Source of the DNA: Euryarchaeota archaeon UBA433
GTDB taxonomy: Archaea; Thermoplasmatota; Poseidoniia; Poseidoniales; Poseidoniaceae
Length of the DNA stretch: 13,967 bases
Assembly: GCA_002495535.1 (NCBI GenBank)
Contig: DAFX01000046.1
Location: 1-13,967, forward strand
Direction: 5' to 3'
Within the stretch, counting starts at the first letter, position 1, and each line of letters starts with the position of its first letter. The notes beneath the pieces were generated by a model. That model did not search any database and was not told where the DNA came from. It saw only the letters and a list, made by a program, of their open reading frames with translations. Below, piece after piece: positions 6,926-13,967 of this stretch. The translations under genes were made by a program, and so were the position numbers.

Positions 6926-7858
6926 TCAGGCCATCATGCCGGAAAGCGTGGATTGAAGCACAGGCAGTGCTTCTTCCCAAGTGGCAACGATGCCGTAATC
7001 AGCATGCTGGAAAATCGGGGCATCAGCGTCTTTGTTGATGGCGACGATGTATTTCGAGGAGCGCATACCCGCAAGGTGTTGGATCGCACCGGAGATGCCG
7101 ACTGCGATGTAGAGGTTCGGGTTGACAGTTTTACCAGTTTGACCGACTTGCATGGAGTGGGGGATTGCTTCCCAGGTGTCCACTGCTGCTCGTGAGGCCC
7201 CAACCGCAGCACCAATGGTATCGGCAATGGCTTCCAAGTGGACAAAGTTGTCAGGCGAACCCATGCCTCTGCCACCAGAGATGATGATGTTGGCTTCGGC
7301 GACATCGAGACGTTGAGAGGCTCGAGCCATGAATTCTTGAACGGCTGTTGCCATGTTTCCTGTCGTATCAACGACTGATACTTCAGCAGCGCCCGTGCTT
7401 GGTGCTGCGTCGAACACATTCGCTCGGATGCTGACAACAGCTGGCCCTGAAAGCGCCACAGTTTGCATGGCTTTCCCGGAGTAAACAGGTGATGTCAATT
7501 GGTTGCCATCGATGGCCACGACGTCTTGAACAACCGAAAGGGATCTCCGTGCAGCCAAACGGGCAGCGAGATCTTTCGATTGAGGTGTTGCAGCGGTGAG
7601 GATGGTTCCAGCAGGTGCCACCGCATCAAGAGCGGCGGCCCAACCTGCTGCGTCGTAGTGGGTAAAAACATCAGATTTTGCCGCGATGACTTTGCTTGCA
7701 CCTTGAATTGATGCAGCAGCGTCTGCGATGCTCGCATCGGAGCAGGGAACAATCACTAGAGGCGATCCACCCATAGCGAGAGCAGCGGTGACGAGTTCGG
7801 AGGTTGTTGTGTGGATGGTTCCTTTTGCGATTTCAGCAATTACAATAGTTTCAGTCAT
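6926..7858 (-). CDS. etfA: Electron transfer flavoprotein, alpha subunit
   Basis: EtfA binds FAD and, with EtfB, carries electrons from acyl-CoA dehydrogenases to the ETF:quinone oxidoreductase at the membrane. It is 310 residues long, typical for the family. The C-terminal FAD domain is textbook: SGGRGMGS (194-201), GASRAAVD (220-227) with Arg223, VGQTGK (238-243), [11 protein letters not shown] (251-261) and [17 protein letters not shown] (275-291). These resemble the respiratory (non-bifurcating) mitochondrial-type ETF. The ATG at 7858 is chosen over an upstream in-frame GTG at 7867 because GAGGTG lies six bases before it. The gene starts 10 bases after etfB ends, so the two form an operon. 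The stop abuts that of the MBL hydrolase on the other strand with no gap. Confidence 0.96.
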   Translation of the reverse strand: MTETIVIAEIAKGTIHTTTSELVTAALAMGGSPLVIVPCSDASIADAAASIQGASKVIAAKSDVFTHYDAAGWAAALDAVAPAGTILTAATPQSKDLAARLAARRSLSVVQDVVAIDGNQLTSPVYSGKAMQTVALSGPAVVSIRANVFDAAPSTGAAEVSVVDTTGNMATAVQEFMARASQRLDVAEANIIISGGRGMGSPDNFVHLEAIADTIGAAVGASRAAVDTWEAIPHSMQVGQTGKTVNPNLYIAVGISGAIQHLAGMRSSKYIVAINKDADAPIFQHADYGIVATWEEALPVLQSTLSGMMA

Positions 7859-7868
7859 ATGGCTCACC

Positions 7869-8606
7869 TCAAATTACGTTTGCCTCGTCTCGTAGGAGCT
7901 GTGCTACTTCCGCAGCGGCTGCTCCACCCTCGTATGATTTGCCTGCTGGCTTGGCAGGAGGCATGGTGTGGGCGACGATGGCGACGCTTGAGGCAGGAAT
8001 GTCGACACTTTTGACATCGACTTGTGCTTTCTTGGCTTGCATGATTCCCTTGACGTTTGGTTTGCGGACTTTGACGTCCCCCTTGTCGCATGAAATCACG
8101 GCAGGCATATTGACTGAGATCTTCGCATTTCCTCCTTCACTTGGAGCAACAACGCTGAGTCCACCTTCGAATGCCACCGAGATGACGTTCGAGACAGATG
8201 CCCAGCCCATGCGTTCTGCAACGCCAGGTCCGGTTGATCCAGCACCTGAGTCGGCAGCGGATTTTCCACAGTAGACGACTTCGGCACCAAGTTGCGAAAG
8301 GGCAGAGGCGAGGGCAGTTTGGAGGGCGTTTGAATCAAGTTCAGCCTCGCTGTCAATTCGTACAATGTGGTCGACACCGATGGCCTTTGCGTCCTTTAGC
8401 ACCTTGTCAGCGCCTGCTCCGCCGAGCGTCATCGCTGTGACCTCGCCGCCAGCCGCTTCACGGTGGCGAAGGGCGGTTTCGACTGCAAATTCATCGTATG
8501 GGCTCATGACTTTCTTGACCGCTGAGAGGTCAACTCTGTCGCCCGAGACGACGATTTTAGCGTTGGTATCAGGCACTTGTTTAACGAGAACGACGATGTT
8601 TGTCAT
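7869..8606 (-). CDS. etfB: Electron transfer flavoprotein, beta subunit
   Basis: EtfB is the partner of EtfA and holds a structural AMP. The protein is 245 residues and begins MTNIVVLVKQVPDT, the usual family start. MSPYDEFAVETALR (34-47), the nucleotide-loop region CGKSAADSGAGSTGPGVAE (113-131) and the LPAV-equivalent NMPAVISCDKGDVKVRKPNVKGIMQAKKA (166-194) are all present. The ATG at 8606 is preferred to the in-frame TTG at 8627, since GAGGAGGAG lies about ten bases before the ATG and the longer form would start inside it. It is the first gene of the etfB-etfA pair and diverges from the MCM-like gene at 8754. The likely electron donor is GcdH, encoded about 4 kb away in this window. Confidence 0.96.
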   Translation of the reverse strand: MTNIVVLVKQVPDTNAKIVVSGDRVDLSAVKKVMSPYDEFAVETALRHREAAGGEVTAMTLGGAGADKVLKDAKAIGVDHIVRIDSEAELDSNALQTALASALSQLGAEVVYCGKSAADSGAGSTGPGVAERMGWASVSNVISVAFEGGLSVVAPSEGGNAKISVNMPAVISCDKGDVKVRKPNVKGIMQAKKAQVDVKSVDIPASSVAIVAHTMPPAKPAGKSYEGGAAAAEVAQLLRDEANVI

Positions 8607-8720
8607 GGGCAGCACGCTCCTCCTCAATGAGGGGATGATTCACTCGACATGAAAGAGATTGATGAACCTTAGCCCTCATCTCGCTCTCACTTTTTTGCAA
8701 CTTTGCTCCAGAAGCGAAAC

Positions 8721-8728
8721 ATTTGATA
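8721..8728 (+). promoter_or_regulatory. Candidate TATA box, leaderless gene at 8754
   Basis: ATTTGATA ends 25 bases before the ATG at 8754, matching the same octamer at 353-360 ahead of the gene at 384. There is no good ribosome-binding site at this start, so a leaderless transcript is likely. The call rests on position and on the repeated octamer. Confidence 0.4.
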
Positions 8729-8753
8729 GCCGTCGGGTAAGGGCTCAAGTTCC

Positions 8754-9602
8754 ATGTCGAACGAGCAACCAACCGAACCTACTTCTGAAGAAATGCGCCT
8801 TCTTGCCGCATGGAGGACTTTTTTTGAATCAAACTGTAAAGCTGAGTTTGCCGCTTTGTCGTCCATAGAGGACAGCGTGTGGGGCTTTGAAATCCAATGG
8901 GAAGCCCTTGAAGCGCATCAGGGACTTGGAACTTCCTTCATGAGCAACCGCTTGAAATGCCTTGAATCGGGGAGCATTGTGCTCGAGGAGCAATTCGCTC
9001 TGCACAATTTGATGCCTCGCCCCGTCATACGTATCATCGGTTTCCCAGAGTTGAATCGCTACCACATCAACGATCTTCGGATGAGGGACAGAACTCGTTT
9101 TCTCCGCTTTGATGCGGTGGTCCACAGCGCGAGCCGTGCCATGGGTTGGTTGAAACATTCTGCCTACCAGTGCAACTCCTGCAAACATGAATGGAAGATT
9201 GATGAGCAACTTGCAAGAGCTAGAAAGAAGGCTGAAGTCTGTCCGCTATGCTACAAGATTGCAAGGAACATGTTGCTCGATGATGCCGATTTGAAAGACA
9301 TCCCTGATGCACGAAACATCAAGATGGACCTCGAGAGCAATTACTACGAGGATGTACAATACATGGAATTGTTTGACCCAACGAGTTTGAAAGGCGATGC
9401 CTTGCCTGAAGATGTGCCGACCATTATGGCGGTGGTGACCGATGAGTATGTCGATCAATTTTCACCGGGCCAATGCCTGACCGTGAACGCCGTCATCGGT
9501 GTTGATCACTTGCCTTCAAGGGATTATCTCCGAGACACCCGTCGAATTCTACGCCTTGATGTTCACAGCATCGAAGAAGGCTTCTCGTTGCACGAGGAAT
9601 GA
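8754..9602 (+). CDS. Stand-alone MCM N-terminal domain protein (no AAA+ ATPase)
   Basis: The 282-residue product matches the N-terminal half of the archaeal MCM replicative helicase. It has a helical A-domain-like segment (about 12-85), then the OB-fold core with NRYHINDLRMRDRTRFLRFDAVVHSAS (101-127). A zinc-binding module follows with Cys140, Cys143, Cys163 and Cys166 (CNSC and CPLC). The strand containing YYEDVQYMELFDPTS (197-211) corresponds to the conserved 'F.D.Q.I.lQE' strand of MCMs, and VVTDEYVDQFSPGQCLTVNAVIGV (227-250) closes the OB fold. The protein ends about 30 residues later. There is no Walker A, Walker B or arginine finger, and none can be found before the next gene, which lies on the opposite strand one base away. 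In MCM this domain forms the hexamer ring and grips DNA, so a helicase accessory or DNA-binding role is inferred. Confidence 0.82.
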   Translation: MSNEQPTEPTSEEMRLLAAWRTFFESNCKAEFAALSSIEDSVWGFEIQWEALEAHQGLGTSFMSNRLKCLESGSIVLEEQFALHNLMPRPVIRIIGFPELNRYHINDLRMRDRTRFLRFDAVVHSASRAMGWLKHSAYQCNSCKHEWKIDEQLARARKKAEVCPLCYKIARNMLLDDADLKDIPDARNIKMDLESNYYEDVQYMELFDPTSLKGDALPEDVPTIMAVVTDEYVDQFSPGQCLTVNAVIGVDHLPSRDYLRDTRRILRLDVHSIEEGFSLHEE

Positions 9603-9603
9603 A

Positions 9604-10749
9604 TCACTTTCGCAATTTGTTGACCGCTTCTAAGGTCTCGGGTTTGGCCTCAAAGTGACGTGCTACGCCCTCGAGTCCTCGGCTGATGCCGGCTGCGACA
9701 CCTAACTTTGCATCGAGTGGGTGAAGGGTTCCGTCGCTCACGGCAGCCTTGAATGACTCCAGATCCGTCCAAGTGGAAGGTTCCCCAAACTTCGGGTTAG
9801 GCGTGACGACAATTTCGCCCCATTCGGGGAGGACCACATGTTCAGCCAACTCATACACTGGAGAATGGTTGTCTTCGGGGTTGAGGTAGGCGTGCTTTTT
9901 CATTTTGTTTCGAAGGATGTTTTCCGCATCATGAAGAAGGATCGCACCCGAGGGGTCAGACTTGCTCATTTTGTGATCGAAACTTTCCATTCGCACTCCG
10001 GTTGCTTTGAGCGAAGAAATGATTGGGGTATGGAGGCAAGTTGCTTTTGCCCATCCCCACTTCGTTGCAACGTCTCGCATAAACATGTGAGCCTTACGCT
10101 GGTCCATGCCACCCAAAGCGACATCGATGTTGAGTTCGAAAATATCACTTGCTTGCATGGCAGGATAATAGAATTTGGAAAGGTCGTGGTCTGAGGAGGC
10201 CTCATCCCTTCCCATGATGGTGAAGGTCTTTCGAACCATTGCCAGCGTGGCGCCTTTTGAGCATCTGAGCACTCGTGCCCAATAATCGCCATTGTCCATC
10301 AGTTCGGATGCCCACAGGAATCGGAGTTGACCGGGGCCGTCGCCTTCTTCAGGATGGTCAAGGAGTGCTCTGAACGTTTCCTCCATGTAGTTCGCAGTCG
10401 TTTGGATGTCCTCCATGACCCCGTTGAATTTGTCGTTGACCCAAGCGTGCCAGTCTGCTAGGAAGATCAGCACATTTGCATCCGCCTCGAGCATTCGACG
10501 CAATTGAAGCGAAAGCACTTTCCAGCCAATATGTGCTTTTCCTGACGGTTCAAATCCAACGTAGCAACGAATGGTTCCATCACCTCCAAGGCTCGTGCCA
10601 TCTGCCACACAATCCACCAGATGTGAAATGCCCACAGTTTCATCAACACTTCCGACCATCAGGGCCAAGCGATCCTGTTGAGCGTCATCCAGCTCCCCGA
10701 TTCGAGGGCACTGTTCAATGAACGGTTCAAGGGTGGCGTTGATGTTCAT
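9604..10749 (-). CDS. tyrS: Tyrosyl-tRNA synthetase, archaeal type
   Basis: This class I aminoacyl-tRNA synthetase attaches tyrosine to tRNA-Tyr in the cytoplasm. The protein has 381 residues. The HIGH-equivalent is HIGW (73-76) inside YVGFEPSGKAHIGWK (63-77). The tyrosine pocket region reads YPAMQASDIFELNIDVALGG (195-214), followed by MDQRKAHM (215-222). The KMSKS loop is intact at 260-264. The TLHPLDAKLGVA segment (341-352) is typical of archaeal TyrRS. It is longer than the roughly 306-residue Methanocaldococcus enzyme through an N-terminal extension of about 40 residues and small insertions (DHPEEGDGPG, 131-140). GGAGG lies seven bases before the ATG. It starts 20 bases after the DUF5611-like gene, probably as one transcript, and its stop lies one base from that of the MCM-like gene on the other strand. 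Confidence 0.95.
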   Translation of the reverse strand: MNINATLEPFIEQCPRIGELDDAQQDRLALMVGSVDETVGISHLVDCVADGTSLGGDGTIRCYVGFEPSGKAHIGWKVLSLQLRRMLEADANVLIFLADWHAWVNDKFNGVMEDIQTTANYMEETFRALLDHPEEGDGPGQLRFLWASELMDNGDYWARVLRCSKGATLAMVRKTFTIMGRDEASSDHDLSKFYYPAMQASDIFELNIDVALGGMDQRKAHMFMRDVATKWGWAKATCLHTPIISSLKATGVRMESFDHKMSKSDPSGAILLHDAENILRNKMKKHAYLNPEDNHSPVYELAEHVVLPEWGEIVVTPNPKFGEPSTWTDLESFKAAVSDGTLHPLDAKLGVAAGISRGLEGVARHFEAKPETLEAVNKLRK

Positions 10750-10769
10750 GCCATTGCCTCCAGTTCATC

Positions 10770-11294
10770 TCAAAGAAGATCGTTGAGTTTCTTGACCTTG
10801 CCTTCCGAAGGTGGCGTTCCAGCTTCGATCATTGCTTCCAGTTCTGCAATCATCGAGTGCGCTGTGTCGATGGTGTCCTGGGTCAAGCTGGTGCTCATTT
10901 CTATGGTCTTGTGAGCCATCTTGATCGCCGAGCGAGCCTTTGAGAATTTCTTTGCTTCTTCCTTGGCTTTGTCGCCCCGTTGCTTTGGCGTGTATCCAGT
11001 TGCTTCATCCAAGAAGGAGGAATACCGCTTTCGAGATTCCATTGCTTGTTCCCTCCCCCCTTCTGCGTTAAGGAAAGCAGAGAGGTCCGAGCCCTTGAGT
11101 TGTGCCACATCGAGTGCGAGTTTCCCATCAGAATCAAATTCACCGCTGATGCTTGTCATGATTCCAAAATGACCGGAGAACACGCCGTTTGCATCCACTT
11201 GCAAATCAGTAAAATATTGCGCTGCCAACTTGGCGAGCCCAGCATTTCCACCCATTTTCTTTTCCAAACCTCGCTTAACTGCGAATCGCTCCAT
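10770..11294 (-). CDS. DUF5611-like archaeal protein with extended C-terminal helix
   Basis: This 174-residue protein carries the pattern I associate with a small uncharacterised archaeal family (DUF5611): an opening MERFAVKRG, a central beta-rich region (about 38-66), and a helix ending in YSSFLDEATGYTPKQRGDKAK (91-111). This assignment is from memory of the family pattern and is not secure. Beyond residue 110 the protein continues about 60 residues, lysine-rich and then helical (KFSKARSAIKMAHKTIEM, DTAHSMIAELEAMIEAG), likely a coiled coil or helical hairpin. No catalytic site is visible. There is no clear ribosome-binding site, but a TATA-like element lies 21-28 bases upstream. The gene leads into tyrS, so it may be co-expressed with translation genes. 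Confidence 0.7.
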   Translation of the reverse strand: MERFAVKRGLEKKMGGNAGLAKLAAQYFTDLQVDANGVFSGHFGIMTSISGEFDSDGKLALDVAQLKGSDLSAFLNAEGGREQAMESRKRYSSFLDEATGYTPKQRGDKAKEEAKKFSKARSAIKMAHKTIEMSTSLTQDTIDTAHSMIAELEAMIEAGTPPSEGKVKKLNDLL

Positions 11295-11315
11295 GCCCCG
11301 TCCAAACCGCTCTTG

Positions 11316-11323
11316 AACATAAG
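11316..11323 (-). promoter_or_regulatory. Candidate TATA box for the DUF5611-like gene and tyrS
   Basis: On the minus strand this reads CTTATGTT, ending 21 bases before the ATG at 11294. The spacing suits a leaderless archaeal transcript, and that start has no obvious ribosome-binding site. The match to a TATA consensus is modest. Confidence 0.3.
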
Positions 11324-11361
11324 GCTCACCATCGGTGTGCGTGGCTTTGGCCTATTGAAAC

Positions 11362-11392
11362 GAACAAAACTCCAGTCGGAGGGGTTTTGTTC
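11362..11392. repeat. Twelve-base inverted repeat between divergent genes
   Basis: GAACAAAACTCC (11362-11373) and GGGGTTTTGTTC (11381-11392) are reverse complements except for one position that would be a G-U pair in RNA. They are separated by a seven-base loop, AGTCGGA. The element lies 20 bases before the ATG at 11413 and 67 bases before the start of the minus-strand gene at 11294. A TATA-like TATTGAAA (11353-11360) immediately precedes it, so on the plus strand the dyad would span or flank the transcription start. It could be a regulator-binding site, a 5' leader hairpin, or an attenuator-like terminator (the right arm is T-rich). Confidence 0.6.
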
Positions 11393-11412
11393 TCATCGCC
11401 TCTGGCCGAATC

Positions 11413-12591
11413 ATGCGAAGGATGCTTCTGGCTTCTGCTTTGTTGCTTTTGATGCTCGTACCAAGCGTGCCTGCGGAGCCTGAATCGCTTATTGTGCTCA
11501 AACTGGAAGACACGCTAGAGGACAATGACTTGGGCATCCATGCGGGTGCGGTATCTCCTGACGGTCTTCACGTGTTGATCGCCGGGGCGGATGGCTATGC
11601 ACACTTGCTTTCTGCAAGCGATGCTGGCGACAGAAGTGGCGATGTAGAACTGAACTCAGGGCGCAGTCAATCGTTCAGTGACTTGTCTTGGCACCCACGG
11701 GGCAACACAGCACTGATGGCTGGAGAATTCGGAATGGCCATGCGCTATGATTCATCAGATTACAGCATTGGCCCTGTTGAAGGGTCAGGGGCGGTTTTCG
11801 GACTCAATTTCACCTCAGTGGAATGGCGCCCTGCAGGCGATTATGCTTACTTCGGAGCCGAAGATGGGAGTCTTTGGCAATTCTCGGCAGGCACGGGTTT
11901 CGTCCCACTTAACGACACCCTTCCATCTGAAATTTCTGACCTCACCTGCCACCGTCAAGAGAACATTTGCATTGCAGCAACGCTCAACCACGGTCTTGCT
12001 GTTATCGATCAAACCCATCAGGTGACCTACCTGCCCGGGACCAGTTCCCAAACTTGGATTGGTGTGGATTGTGCGGACCCAACGCTCAATGAATGCGTTG
12101 GTTTTGCCAGCGGTCTCAAGACCCAAGCCATCCGTTTGGACATTGTGACACCAAGTCAATCCACGACGGAGAATCTGATGCAGTTCGGGACCCTAGAGGG
12201 CGATTTCACAGCGGTGTCTCGAGGCCATGATGGGAGCACTTTGATTCACATGGCTCCTTTTGCAACGGTTCGCCAACAACCTTTGATCTCTGAAGCCTAC
12301 GCTCAAATTCTTGCCCAAGATGCAACCGATTGGGATCCCGTTGTGGCCGGGCGTGCTCTTGCATTCGTCTGGGAAACGGATCACCGTGAGGGGTTCATCA
12401 TCACATCTTTTGGCAACATCGTCTCTTTTTCACCCGAAGCACCTGTCGAGGTCGATAACAGTTTGATGACCGTGGCCGTACTTACAGCGGTGGTTGTGGC
12501 GGTGCCTGGAACAGTCTTGGGACTGATTTACATGAACAGTAAAACCATGCAACGCTGGTACATGAAGTGGCGCGGACGAAACAAGTCCTGA
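11413..12591 (+). CDS. Secreted, membrane-anchored beta-propeller (WD40-like) protein
   Basis: This 392-residue protein has a clear signal peptide (residues 1-21: MRRM, a leucine-rich core, cleavage near VPSVPA-EP). It then has a beta-propeller-like body (about 40-340) with WD40-style repeats such as GAVSPDGLHVLIAGADGYAHLL, DLSWHPRGNTALMAGEFG and SVEWRPAGDYAYFGAEDGSLWQF. A single membrane helix (351-374) and a short basic tail (KTMQRWYMKWRGRNKS) follow. The topology is therefore an external propeller anchored by its C-terminus. Two closely spaced cysteine pairs (Cys179/Cys186 and Cys220/Cys228) could form disulphides. There is no active-site motif; the likely role is cell-surface binding or assembly. 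The start is the first ATG, just before the signal peptide, without a ribosome-binding site. A second propeller lacking a signal peptide is encoded at 4481. Confidence 0.85.
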   Translation: MRRMLLASALLLLMLVPSVPAEPESLIVLKLEDTLEDNDLGIHAGAVSPDGLHVLIAGADGYAHLLSASDAGDRSGDVELNSGRSQSFSDLSWHPRGNTALMAGEFGMAMRYDSSDYSIGPVEGSGAVFGLNFTSVEWRPAGDYAYFGAEDGSLWQFSAGTGFVPLNDTLPSEISDLTCHRQENICIAATLNHGLAVIDQTHQVTYLPGTSSQTWIGVDCADPTLNECVGFASGLKTQAIRLDIVTPSQSTTENLMQFGTLEGDFTAVSRGHDGSTLIHMAPFATVRQQPLISEAYAQILAQDATDWDPVVAGRALAFVWETDHREGFIITSFGNIVSFSPEAPVEVDNSLMTVAVLTAVVVAVPGTVLGLIYMNSKTMQRWYMKWRGRNKS

Positions 12592-12663
12592 TTCCTTTGG
12601 TCACTCATACAACAGGGTTAGGTTCTTGAAGCGCCTCTGTCCACCATTGGTTGAGAGGGTCCT

Positions 12664-13839
12664 ATGGAACCATACGAAGGCGTCGATTTTTACGACATTG
12701 AAAGTCTCTTGACCGAAGAAGAAATCATGATCCGAGATATGGTTCGCGATTGGGTTGATGAGGAAGTACTTCCAAAGATTGAACACGCATGTGCAGAAGG
12801 CATCTTCCTGGATGAATGGCGCGTTGCACTCGGTGAAATGGGTGTCCTTGGTGCACCACTCAAAGGCTATGGTTGCCCGGGTTTGTCGTATGTTGCCTAC
12901 GGTTTGATCTGTCAAGAACTTGAGCGCGGGGATTCCGGACTTCGTTCCTTTGCTTCCGTGCAAGGCTCTCTGGCCATGTACCCAATCTGGGACTTTGGTT
13001 CGGAGGAGCAGAAAAATTACTACCTCCCAAAGATGACTTCCGGAGAATGGATCGGTTGCTTTGGATTAACGGAACCAGATTACGGCTCCAATCCCGGTGA
13101 CATGATCACCAAGGCGGAGGACAAGGGCGACCACTACCTCCTCAATGGCGCCAAGATGTGGATCACCAACGGAACCATTGCTGATGTGGCTGTTGTCTGG
13201 GCCAAACTCGATGGCGTGATTCGTGGATTCATCGTCGAAAAGGACGACGAAGGCTTTTCGGCTCCTGAGATGAAAGGAAAGCACTCCCTCAAAGCCTCGG
13301 TCACCAGCGAACTCGTGTTCCAAGACTGCAAGATTCCGAAAGACCGAATGCTTCCAAACGTCAAGGGTCTCCGAGGACCGTTCTCTTGCTTGAACAACGC
13401 TCGTTTCGGCATCTCTTGGGGTGCACTTGGAGCAGCAATGTCGTGCTTCCACAGCGCCAAGACTTACTCACTTTCTCGAATCCAATTCGACCATCCAATT
13501 GCCTCCTACCAGCTCGTTCAAAACAAATTGGCGTGGATGCTTCGTGAAATCACAAAAGGACAACTCCTCGCCTATCACCTCGGCCGCAAGAAAGATGAAG
13601 GCACATGGTTCAACGAGCAAATTTCCCTTGCTAAGATGAACAATGTCGACATCGCATTGGAGATCGCTCGTGTTGCTCGAGACATTCACGGGGCCAACGG
13701 TATTCTAGACGAATACCCAGTGATGCGCCACATGGCAAATTTGGAATCCGTGAAAACATACGAAGGTACTCACGATATTCACAACCTCATTTTGGGTCGC
13801 TACATCACGGGCATTCAAGCGTTCACACGAACTGTTTGA
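12664..13839 (+). CDS. gcdH: Glutaryl-CoA dehydrogenase (acyl-CoA dehydrogenase family)
   Basis: GcdH oxidises and decarboxylates glutaryl-CoA to crotonyl-CoA in lysine and tryptophan breakdown, handing electrons to ETF. The 391-residue protein follows the glutaryl-CoA branch closely: IKGYGCAGVSSVAYGL-equivalent LKGYGCPGLSYVAYGL (66-81), ELERGDSGLRS (85-95), CFGLTEPDYGSNPGDM (132-147), WITNGTIAD (166-174), GPFSCLNNARFGISWG (238-253) and TYEGTHDIHNLILGR (365-379). The catalytic base is Glu367, preceded by Tyr366. Glu87, Arg94 and Ser95, the substrate carboxylate residues of the human enzyme, are all present, which favours the decarboxylating form. GAGAGGGT lies three bases before the ATG. The gene lies 72 bases after the propeller gene. 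The electron acceptor EtfAB is encoded in the same window at 6926-8606. Confidence 0.94.
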   Translation: MEPYEGVDFYDIESLLTEEEIMIRDMVRDWVDEEVLPKIEHACAEGIFLDEWRVALGEMGVLGAPLKGYGCPGLSYVAYGLICQELERGDSGLRSFASVQGSLAMYPIWDFGSEEQKNYYLPKMTSGEWIGCFGLTEPDYGSNPGDMITKAEDKGDHYLLNGAKMWITNGTIADVAVVWAKLDGVIRGFIVEKDDEGFSAPEMKGKHSLKASVTSELVFQDCKIPKDRMLPNVKGLRGPFSCLNNARFGISWGALGAAMSCFHSAKTYSLSRIQFDHPIASYQLVQNKLAWMLREITKGQLLAYHLGRKKDEGTWFNEQISLAKMNNVDIALEIARVARDIHGANGILDEYPVMRHMANLESVKTYEGTHDIHNLILGRYITGIQAFTRTV

Positions 13840-13848
13840 GACCGGAAG

Positions 13849-13967
13849 TTGGCGGACGTACCAGTCTCCGCTCCCCAGACCCAAGTGGCTCAACTCGAAG
13901 CAACCATTCGGTCGGCTCACGCCTTACTCAAGGCTGGCATGGTGGAGCAAGCAACGCTTTTGTTGGC
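13849..13967 (+). CDS. Probable start of a hypothetical protein (partial, cut by window end)
   Basis: An open frame runs from TTG at 13849 to the window end (39 codons, no stop), nine bases after the gcdH stop. It reads MADVPVSAPQTQVAQLEATI and continues RSAHALLKAGMVEQATLLL, a helical pattern that could be a TPR-like repeat. The ribosome-binding site is weak. All three plus-strand frames happen to be open here. I prefer this one for its composition and its start just after gcdH. The family is unknown. Confidence 0.4.
   Translation, partial: MADVPVSAPQTQVAQLEATIRSAHALLKAGMVEQATLLL

Noticed and set aside
6934..7437. 167-codon minus-strand open frame
   Set aside because: It is an alternative frame inside etfA with Ser/Thr/Pro-rich low-quality sequence.
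11362..11392. Inverted repeat as an ordinary gene-end terminator
   Set aside because: It lies between two gene starts, not after a gene end, so a simple terminator role is unlikely.
10980..11483. 167-codon plus-strand open frame across the divergent gap
   Set aside because: It is antisense to the DUF5611-like gene and runs into the signal peptide of the propeller gene in the wrong frame.
1..13967. Mobile element, prophage, CRISPR array, tRNA or rRNA gene
   Set aside because: No transposase, integrase, terminal repeats, spaced direct repeats, or tRNA/rRNA-like sequence was noticed on either strand; gaps between genes are too short for most.

Overview
The window reads as chromosomal DNA of an archaeon, most likely a marine planktonic euryarchaeon of the Poseidoniales (Marine Group II) type. 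The archaeal assignment rests on two archaeal/eukaryotic-only ribosomal proteins (L44e and L37e), an archaeal-type tyrosyl-tRNA synthetase and an MCM-family protein. The group assignment is inference: it comes from the mid-range GC content, the aerobic heterotroph genes (ETF, glutaryl-CoA dehydrogenase), the bacterial-type PurF and the membrane-anchored beta-propeller proteins. No RNA gene, CRISPR array, insertion sequence or phage gene was seen. Genes are tightly packed and no stretch over 300 bases lacks a gene.

Layout. 1-251 (minus) is the start of rpl44e, cut by the window edge. A 132-base divergent gap follows. 384-1638 (plus) holds two overlapping multi-pass membrane proteins of unknown function. 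1718-4452 (plus) is a run of rpl37e, purF and a ThiI-like protein. 4481-6130 (plus) is a beta-propeller/PKD protein and 6143-6925 (plus) a metallo-beta-lactamase-fold hydrolase. 6926-8606 (minus) is etfB-etfA. 8754-9602 (plus) is a stand-alone MCM N-terminal domain protein. 9604-11294 (minus) is a small DUF5611-like protein followed by tyrS. After a divergent gap with a strong inverted repeat, 11413-12591 (plus) is a secreted, membrane-anchored beta-propeller. 12664-13839 (plus) is glutaryl-CoA dehydrogenase, followed by a probable gene fragment to the window end.

How the genes fit together. L44e, L37e, TyrRS and the ThiI-like protein belong to translation and tRNA biology. PurF is the committed step of purine synthesis. 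GcdH passes electrons to the EtfAB flavoprotein, so the two ends of the metabolic set form one respiratory route for amino-acid-derived glutaryl-CoA. The beta-propellers and small membrane proteins are lineage-type accessory genes.

The most notable points are four proteins that keep a family fold but appear to lack the expected core feature: L44e without most of its zinc ligands, a ThiI homologue without its PP-loop, an MCM without its ATPase, and a PurF that looks proteobacterial rather than archaeal.
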